This document shows positions 57,603-64,000 of a DNA stretch of 64,000 nt, in pieces. This stretch comes from Blastomyces gilchristii SLH14081 (Eukaryota; Ascomycota; Eurotiomycetes; Onygenales; Ajellomycetaceae). The stretch is from assembly GCF_000003855.2 (NCBI RefSeq), contig NW_003101676.1:2168875-2232874 (forward strand), given 5' to 3'. The position numbers and the translations under genes are program-made. Position 1 is the first letter of the stretch; every line of letters starts with the position of its first letter. The notes below the pieces were generated by a model. That model searched no databases. It was not told the DNA's origin and worked only from the letters and a program-made list of their open reading frames with translations.

Positions 57603-58170
57603 GCTTCAGAACCAAAATGCAAGCGCTTCACCACGAACTCGCTCGATTTTTCGAATAAGAACCCGCCGATAGATCCATCGAAAAGCCCTCGATCATACGA
57701 GCATTTTGACCCCATCGCCGACCGCATACACCGTGTGGTGGTGGAGATATCCAGCCAAACGTGAACCAGACGTTGTTCGAAACTCCTGTGTGGGATTATC
57801 CCCCGTTCACCCCTACCACACCACAACCCCGGGCCAAATTGCCATACAAATTGTAAGGTGAAGAGACCTAGCCATATGCGCCAATCTTCTTGATTTTGGA
57901 AGATCCCCGATCTGTAATTGTGGAGATATCTGAGGAGTGACCTCCGCGAAAACCCTGTCCATCTTTGATGTTCCAAAACATCAATGCCAAGTCCCACCCT
58001 CGTACCGCCCTTCCCAATCTGGCCCATCCCCGGCAGAAAAATACAAAAAGATACCTCGGCAACAGCATTCAATACATAACCAGCGGACAACGAGTCAACA
58101 GCACATCAACAACTATAAAATCAGTATACCTCAAGGTCTGACTGAGCCTTTGATCCCTGCACAGTGAGAT
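57603..58170. other. CpG-retaining island of unknown origin
   Basis: About 570 bp with ordinary base composition and many CpG sites. Candidate frames: plus 57600-57764 (TTNSLDFSNKNPPIDPSKSP...ADRIHRVVVEIS), plus 57937-58167, minus 58090-57536. The first has protein-like composition but stops early. A sequence TGTAAGGT near 57853 could be a splice donor. No domain is recognised. It may be an exon fragment of a host gene or part of a single-copy segment between repeats. Confidence 0.35.
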
Positions 58171-59010
58171 ATATTAAATCTAGTTTTAATACCTCAATAT
58201 TCAATAGATTCTGCAAGGGATTGAGAACAGCAACACTAGATTTCTATTGAATTTGAGAATTAACTCTATATTGATATAATCATTGACAAAGTCTTCTATT
58301 TTGAGATATAAATAACCAGTTCCTCTACATCCCGCTGACAATATTTATATTATCATATAGAAACAGACTTATATTCTCTATAATATCAAGACTCTGAAGA
58401 GAGAAAGTCTTGATAGAGAGTATACAGTAGTGTATATCTTAGCAGTTTCTATCTCATTCTTCTGCAGCAGTTAATGCCAAAAAAAAAAAAAAGATCTTAG
58501 AAATAGTTTTTTACTTCTCTTGAAAAAGTAAGGTGTTTTTCTCTGGGTTTTACACAATATTCTTACAAAGAATTAAAAACAGAGCTGTTTTCTGTTATAA
58601 TTTCATATTCTTTTAAGTAAGAATTACTTTTTTAGTAGCTGAAGAGCTTTCATTAATACTTAATTCTTTTTTACACTCTTTATTAACTGATTTGAGTTGC
58701 ACACTTGTTGTGTGAGGAGAATTGAATGATTTAGAATAAAATTGAATAGTTTTAATCAATTTCTCTGCAAAAAATTGATTTATTTTTTGTCAGTTTTTCT
58801 CTCAAAAACTGTCATATCATCTGATTTATTATCAATTGATATCATACTTTTCCTCACTGTATCCCAATAAAGAGATTGTAAAGATTTTATTGATTTATCT
58901 CAAAAATCAATTTTAGTTTATTAGATTCTCTTTAAAAATCTAACCTAGTTACTGAACTAGTGTGAAAAAAATCAGGTGTTTTATACACAAAAGTCTTGTA
59001 TTCTTCTTTT

Positions 59011-59138
59011 GAAACAGTCTGACCAACTTTTCAATTGAAAACAGACTTAGAAATCTCTTAATTGAAACAGTCTGATCAACTTTTCAAAAGAGTTCAATAA
59101 ATATCTCAATTGAAACAGCCTCACCAACTTTTCATTGA
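59011..59138 (+). repeat. LINE 5'-UTR tandem monomers (3 x ~50 bp)
   Basis: GAAACAGYCTSAYCAACTTTTCA occurs at about 59011, 59064 and 59112, directly upstream of ORF1. Tandem 5' monomers serve as internal promoters in some LINEs; the role here is inferred only from position. Confidence 0.65.
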
Positions 59139-60686
59139 GTGAGAACAATGAGTTCAAAATTACACTCAGTTGATGTGGAAAAAGATGCTTTCTCAAATGC
59201 TATTCCTGAGATTGAAATTCTGAAGAGAAGAAAGAAAGAAGAAATAGAGAAACAACAAGTTCTTGAAATACAGGAACTTGAAAAAGCAAGCAAGATTCTT
59301 GGAAAGCAGTGCCTGAGTGAGATGAATGAAGAAGTTCTGTTAATTCTTCATGCTCAGGCTAGACAACTACAGGAGATGATCAAGTTCAAACTTGGAATTT
59401 CAAACACAGTTTAAAAAACATTGAAAATTTCTAGTACAATCACTGACTCTTCATTTTGCTCTTCTTTTTTTTCTACTTCTTCTTCTTCTTTGAATCAGAA
59501 GAAAACATATGCTCAAGCAGCTGAATCTACTGTCTCTAAACCTGCTGTCTCAAGACCTGCTCAAAATTCTGAGAAAACTGAGAAGAGTACTGCTCATACT
59601 TCTATTCATAGAAAAGTGAAGGAAAAAATGTAAAAAGAGAAAAACTTTCAAATCTTCAGAAATAGAAGACTTATTCTCAAAGTCTCAAACCAGGACATTC
59701 TACAAAGGAACAAGCTAAACTCAAATCTCATTTTCAGAATTAGAAATGAAATTAATCAGCAGTTCTTTTCTCAGTTAATGACTGAGATTAAAGTTTAAAA
59801 ACCAGTTATAGCTTCAATTGAGTCATCATTCTTTGAAAACTTCATCATTCTGACTACAATGCCTGAGTTCAGTGCTGAATTTCTTATTCAGAATGAGAAT
59901 CTCTGAAAGTCAGCAGTAGAATCTTTGCTAAATACAACAATTCTATCTGAGAGAGATGAAAAGTGAGACAAATTCATTCTTCATAATATTTCAGTTGAAA
60001 TTTTTGACTGTGAAGAAGAAATGCTACTTCTCAAAAATGAATTAGAAGAATACAACTCTATTCAACTGAGAAAAGAGTCTGTATGACTAAATTCAATTGA
60101 GTTCAGACAAAGCAGAAGAAATGCCTCTGTTCTAGTATATACAAAGACACTTGAACAGTCAAAGATTTCTGAAGTAAGAGTAGCAGGTTTGAAAATGAGA
60201 GTTCATGAATACAAAGACTCAAGAATGAATCTCAAAGCTCAAACACAGTGTTTAAACTGTCAAAGATATGAACACTTTGCAATCTCATGTTTTAGAGACT
60301 CAACATGTGCATTCTGTGCCAGAGATCACAAAACTAATGAGCATAAATATGAAACATGCTCAAAAAGAGGTGAAATATGTCAACACACTCTGCTTAAGTG
60401 CTCTAATTGCAAAGAAAAACATGCATCTAGCTCAAAAGAATGTATATTTGCTCCAAGAACTCAAAAGAACTGGAGAAAAGATGAAGCTCAAAGTCAATCT
60501 AGAACTGAAGAGAAGAGTCAAGCCAGTAAACTTACAACTGCAAGCTCAAAAAGAAGAAACTCTCAACTATCTAAATCTTCAAACTTCAATTCTTCAGCTA
60601 AATGTAAACAGAATTTGAATCTTCAAACTCCTGTTAAGATTAGAGAATTGAGAAATGACTCTGGTGATAAACTAGATATAATGTAA
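59139..60686 (+). pseudogene. LINE ORF1 (Gag-like, three zinc knuckles)
   Basis: The first ATG gives MRTMSSKLHSVDVEKDAF; MSSKL is an alternative start. A coiled coil (EILKRRKKEEIEKQQVLEIQ) is followed by a Ser-rich linker with KTYAQAAES, an RRM-like middle part and the C-terminal knuckles CLNCQRYEHFAISC, CAFCARDH...HKYETC and CSNCKEKHASSSKEC near 60250-60460, the arrangement of I/Tad-clade ORF1. Six or so stops (TAA/TGA) split it into open pieces 59139-59414, 59421-59633 and 60189-60686. The protein would bind LINE RNA and chaperone it to the target. Confidence 0.8.
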
Positions 60687-60774
60687 GCAGTTGAGATTTC
60701 TACTTTTCAAAATAGTTATAATCTACTATCTGATAATAGTGATTAGATTCTACTCTATCTCTACTCTCTTTTAG

Positions 60775-63700
60775 TATGAATATACAACAAAAACAACAAA
60801 AAAAGTTTAAAAACTCTTCAAAAATCACATTTATTCAAAATAATGTGGATAGAAACTTAAATTGTATTTATTCTTGTCTTCAAATTGCATTTGAATAAAA
60901 AGTTGATTTTGTACTGCTTCAGAAACCGAATTTTGATGCTGAGCAAAAATACATCATTTCTCATTCAAGCTATCACTGCTTTCTACCTCAAAAGTCTGAG
61001 ATAAAGTCAAGAGTAGTGATCTATGAAAGAAAGAGATCAAGATATCAATTTAATCTAAGATTTGATATTGTGTCTGACCCTGATATTCTGATGAGTGATA
61101 TTATAGATAAAGAGAATGAGTTTGATACTATACAGCTCATAAATATCTATAATGAAAAGTCATTGAAGAAAAATAACAATATCTGAACAATTGATAGAGA
61201 ATTTCTGAACATCACTTCATTAAGAAACTCTATAATTGCAGGAGATTTCAATGCACATTATCTCTGATGAAATTCAGAATGCAAGAGAGCAGTAAGAGCT
61301 TATAATCTGATTGAATGAATCTTTGAGCATTCAATAGATTTAGTTAATAAGTCTGATCAACAAACATTCTTTAGAAAAGATATGAAACAGAAATCTATTA
61401 TAGATCTAATCTTCATGTCACAAAATCTAATGGAAAAAAGACTTGTAAACTGGTTTATTGATTCAAATGAGACATCAGGATCAGGTCATGAGGTTATTCA
61501 ATTTGATATTGAACTGAGTGAAAAATAAATGAGTGAAAATCCTCTTCTCTCTAATCAGTTTAACTTTGAAAAAGCTGATTGAAAAGCAGTTGAAGAAAGC
61601 ATAAAACTGTTAAAATCTGAAAGGCAGAGTGAGCTATATTGAAATTCTGGTCAAGATATCTCAAATGAAATGCTTGAGAATAGAGTGAAGCTCATTACAT
61701 CTATTATTCTAACAAGTGTTAGAGATAATATTTCAAAGAGAAAATCTTCTGAGTATTCAAAATCTTGGTGAAATAAGAATATCTCATCTAAAAGAAAAGA
61801 ATTAGCTACTGCTAGAAGAGATTGAAAGAATGATGTAATATCTGATAAAGAGTTCAAAGCTGTCAGAAATGAATATTTTTCAGATATTAAAAGAGCTAAA
61901 ACAGACTGCTGAAATAAATTTCTTGAAGAAGCATAAGAAAAGGAAGTTTTTAAAGCTTTTAACTATACTAAAACAAGAAGTGTAGCAAAACTTCCAGCCT
62001 TAGAATATGAGTTTCAGAATGAATTATACACAGCAAACTCTTTTGAGAAAAAATGTCAAGCTTTCATAAGAATTCTCTTTCAGAACTCATCAGATTCAGA
62101 GGAAGAGAAAGAGAATATATCACTTCTCAACTACATTGATGAAAATGACTGGGAATGGCCTGATCTTACACAAGATGAATTAGAGTCAGCTATCTTCTCA
62201 AGTTCTGTTAAAACTGCTGCAGGGCCTGATTCAATCAATCATTTGATTATTCAAAATACATATTCCTACTTAGAGAATGAATATTTTGAGCTCTTTTTCA
62301 ATCTCTTGAAAAATGAATATCATCCTGAATGCTGGAGAGAAGCCACTGGAGTGATTCTTGCAAAACTTAATAGAAAAACTTCAATTCCTAAGTTATATAG
62401 AGTAATATCTCTATTAAACTGTCTAGAAAAGGTTTTGAAAAAGATAATAGCTACTTGACTATCTTTTATAAGCTCTATTAATAACTCTCTTTTATTCAGT
62501 GAACAAATGAGAGATAGAAAACAATGTTCTGCAATTGACACTGTTCTCTCAGTTGTTCATGATATTCAAATAGCAAAGCATGAAGATCTGGTCTCAACTG
62601 CAGTTTTTATTGATATAAAAGAAGCATTTGATCATGTTTCAAAGTCAAAGTTAATTCAGACTTTGAAGCTGTTAAAACTGCCACTTTCTCTAATAAAATG
62701 AGTTAACTGTTTTATGTCTAAAAGAATCATACAACTTTTCTTTGATGAAATGAAATAAGACAAGACTGAGATAAAAATAGAAGTACTGCAGAGATCTTCA
62801 ATCTCACTCATTTTATTTACAATATACACTGCATATCTATTCAAAGATAGAAATATGAAAATAGTGTGATCTCTGAGTTATGTAGATGATATTGGTCTAG
62901 TCTACAGCTCAAAAACTATCAAAGAGAATTTGAAAGTGATTGAAAAAGCTGCAAAGGAAATCTTCATCAGAGCAGATATTAATCAAATTCAATTTGATAT
63001 GAATAAAACTGAGTTAATTCATTTCTTTTCTAGATTCAATGAGAAAGAACTATCTCTAACTCTTTTAAATAGAGAGATTAAACCCAGTTTAAATGTCAAA
63101 TGATTAGAAGTATGGTTAAACTCCAAGTTGAATTTTAAATATCATATTCAACAAAGAACTATCAAGGCAGAAACACTATTGAACAACATTATCAGACTAT
63201 TAAATACAGAGAGAGGTCTATTCTTCCAGGCTATGAGACAGTTATATATAGCCTGTATTACCTCAGTAGCTGATTATGAAGTGCAAGTTTGATGAAATAA
63301 TCAAGGAAATTTCACTGAACTCTTTCAAAGTCTGTACAACAGAGCTTTGAGAAGAATTCTGAGAGCATTCAAATCATCTTCTATTAAAGCAATGGAAATT
63401 GAAGCTTCAATTCCTCCTTCTGCTATTAGATTTGAAAAGGCCTGTATGAACTATGCTCTGAGAGTTATAAAGATGAGCTCAAATGATATAATCAGAGAAA
63501 GAGTCTCTTCTTCATTTCCATCAATTAACTCTGGAAATGAACTGGATTGAAATAGATTTCTTGATTGAAATGAAAATAATTCTTCAAAGAAAATGCCTTC
63601 CCAACTGTACAGACTATGCTCACTGATTAAAAACCAATTTTCTTCTTTAAATATTGAAAAAGTTGATCATGAGAAGTTATCTCCATGAAGAGAAAAGCTT

Positions 63701-64000
63701 GAATCTCTTATAGACTTACAAATAAGTGAACTATCTAAAGAGAAAGAATATGAACAGCATTTGAAGAGAATTTCTACAATCAATATAAAAGACTCTATTC
63801 TGATTTATTCAGATAACTCAAAAAATGAGAATTTGAATAGATTAGACGCAGGCATTGCTTATACTGAGGATAATATTAATTTTATCTCAGATTTCTGAAA
63901 TTTAGGCTGTGAATCTGAAGTCTTTGACACTGAACTATTTGTAATAGTGAAAGCTTTCAAACTTGTTGAAATTAAATCTCATAAAAGAGAAAATAGTTTG
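60775..64000 (+). pseudogene. LINE ORF2: APE endonuclease, reverse transcriptase, start of RNase H
   Basis: ATG near 60777 (MNIQQKQQKKFKNSSKITFI). Endonuclease blocks: FIQNNVDRNLNCIYSCLQIA, VDFVLLQKP, IIAGDFNAH at ~61233-61260 followed by two TGA where W-W is expected, and SGHEVIQFDI near 61480 (S-D-H with D changed to G). RT blocks: AAGPDSINHLI (62220), STAVFIDIKEAFDHVSKSKL (62600-62650) and catalytic SYVDDIGLVY at ~62876-62905, intact. RNase H begins near 63800. Stops are mainly TGA for Trp. Endonuclease nicks DNA and the RT copies LINE RNA in place. Confidence 0.85.

Larger units (their letters stand above)
58190..64000 (+). mobile_element. Tad/I-like LINE, long copy (3' end outside window)
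   Basis: Contains a 5' untranslated region with tandem monomers, ORF1 (59139-60686) and ORF2 (from about 60775, running off the end). 63393 to 64000 duplicates the start of the truncated copy, whose 3' part shows what lies beyond the window. The 5' limit is not defined; it falls between 58140 and 59000. Decay stops are present, but coding conservation is good. Confidence 0.85.

Noticed and set aside
57536..58090. 184-residue minus-strand frame as a gene
   Set aside because: Its end runs through the LINE AAT tail and 3' UTR, so the frame spans an insertion junction, and no homology is recognised.
22962..64000. TGA recoded as tryptophan in this genome
   Set aside because: Homologous copies show TGG in one and TGA in the other amid many silent C-to-T changes, other stops also occur, and intact segments use TGG. 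Mutation explains it better.

Overview
The window looks like transposon-dominated heterochromatin from a filamentous ascomycete (Pezizomycotina). The evidence is two chromovirus-type Ty3/gypsy families, a Ty1/copia element with a half-tRNA primer site, a Tad/I-like LINE with a C-terminal RNase H, a hAT element, a Helitron/Pif1 helicase relic, short GT-AG introns of about 50-80 nt, and dense C-to-T decay of repeats resembling repeat-induced point mutation (RIP). The genus cannot be named. No intact housekeeping gene is visible. Most long AT-rich stretches are mutated repeats whose reading frames survive only between stop codons, very often TGA at tryptophan positions.

Layout. 1-136 is the 3' tip of a minus-strand LINE. 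190-1596 is GC-rich DNA of unknown nature. 1597-4045 is a mostly unmutated, pol-deleted chromovirus (family G1) carrying a 370-bp tRNA-headed SINE. 4045-8290 is a decayed hAT-type repeat. 8290-10240 is AT-rich DNA without a recognisable gene. 10241-18418 holds a third gypsy element (family G3) with gag, RT, RNase H and integrase, followed by an antisense gene with a DUF3716-like cysteine pattern. 18845-19498 is a relic of another fungal gene, flanked by minisatellites. 20181-39026 is a nested stack: chromovirus G2 interrupted by a copia element (22570-28312), a G1 solo LTR (29846-30103) and a full-length G1 element (30628-37695). Each of the three guests has a perfect 5-bp target duplication. 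39060-41990 is a second LINE family. 42264-42574 is a G2 solo LTR in a G2 fragment. 42866-44022 is a spliced DUF3716-like gene close to a Helitron/Pif1 helicase relic. 44930-45610 is a large imperfect inverted repeat. 45618-51451 is a complete minus-strand G2 element. 51620-55886 is the second hAT copy, joined to a 5'-truncated LINE copy (55887-57602). 57603-58170 is a small CpG-retaining island. 58190-64000 is a longer LINE copy with ORF1 and ORF2 that runs off the window.

How the parts relate. The LTR elements use two priming modes: G1 and G2 carry 11-nt sites next to the LTR that complement their own LTR (Tf1-like self-priming), and the copia element has a site matching the anticodon arm of initiator tRNA-Met. 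The SINE shares its 3' end and AAT tail with the LINE family present here, so that LINE probably mobilised it. Both chromoviruses keep chromodomain-like C termini, which fits repeated insertion into the same silenced region. Comparing the unmutated G1 copy with the mutated one shows C-to-T change mainly at CpG and CpC rather than only at CpA, which explains the excess of TGG-to-TGA stops.
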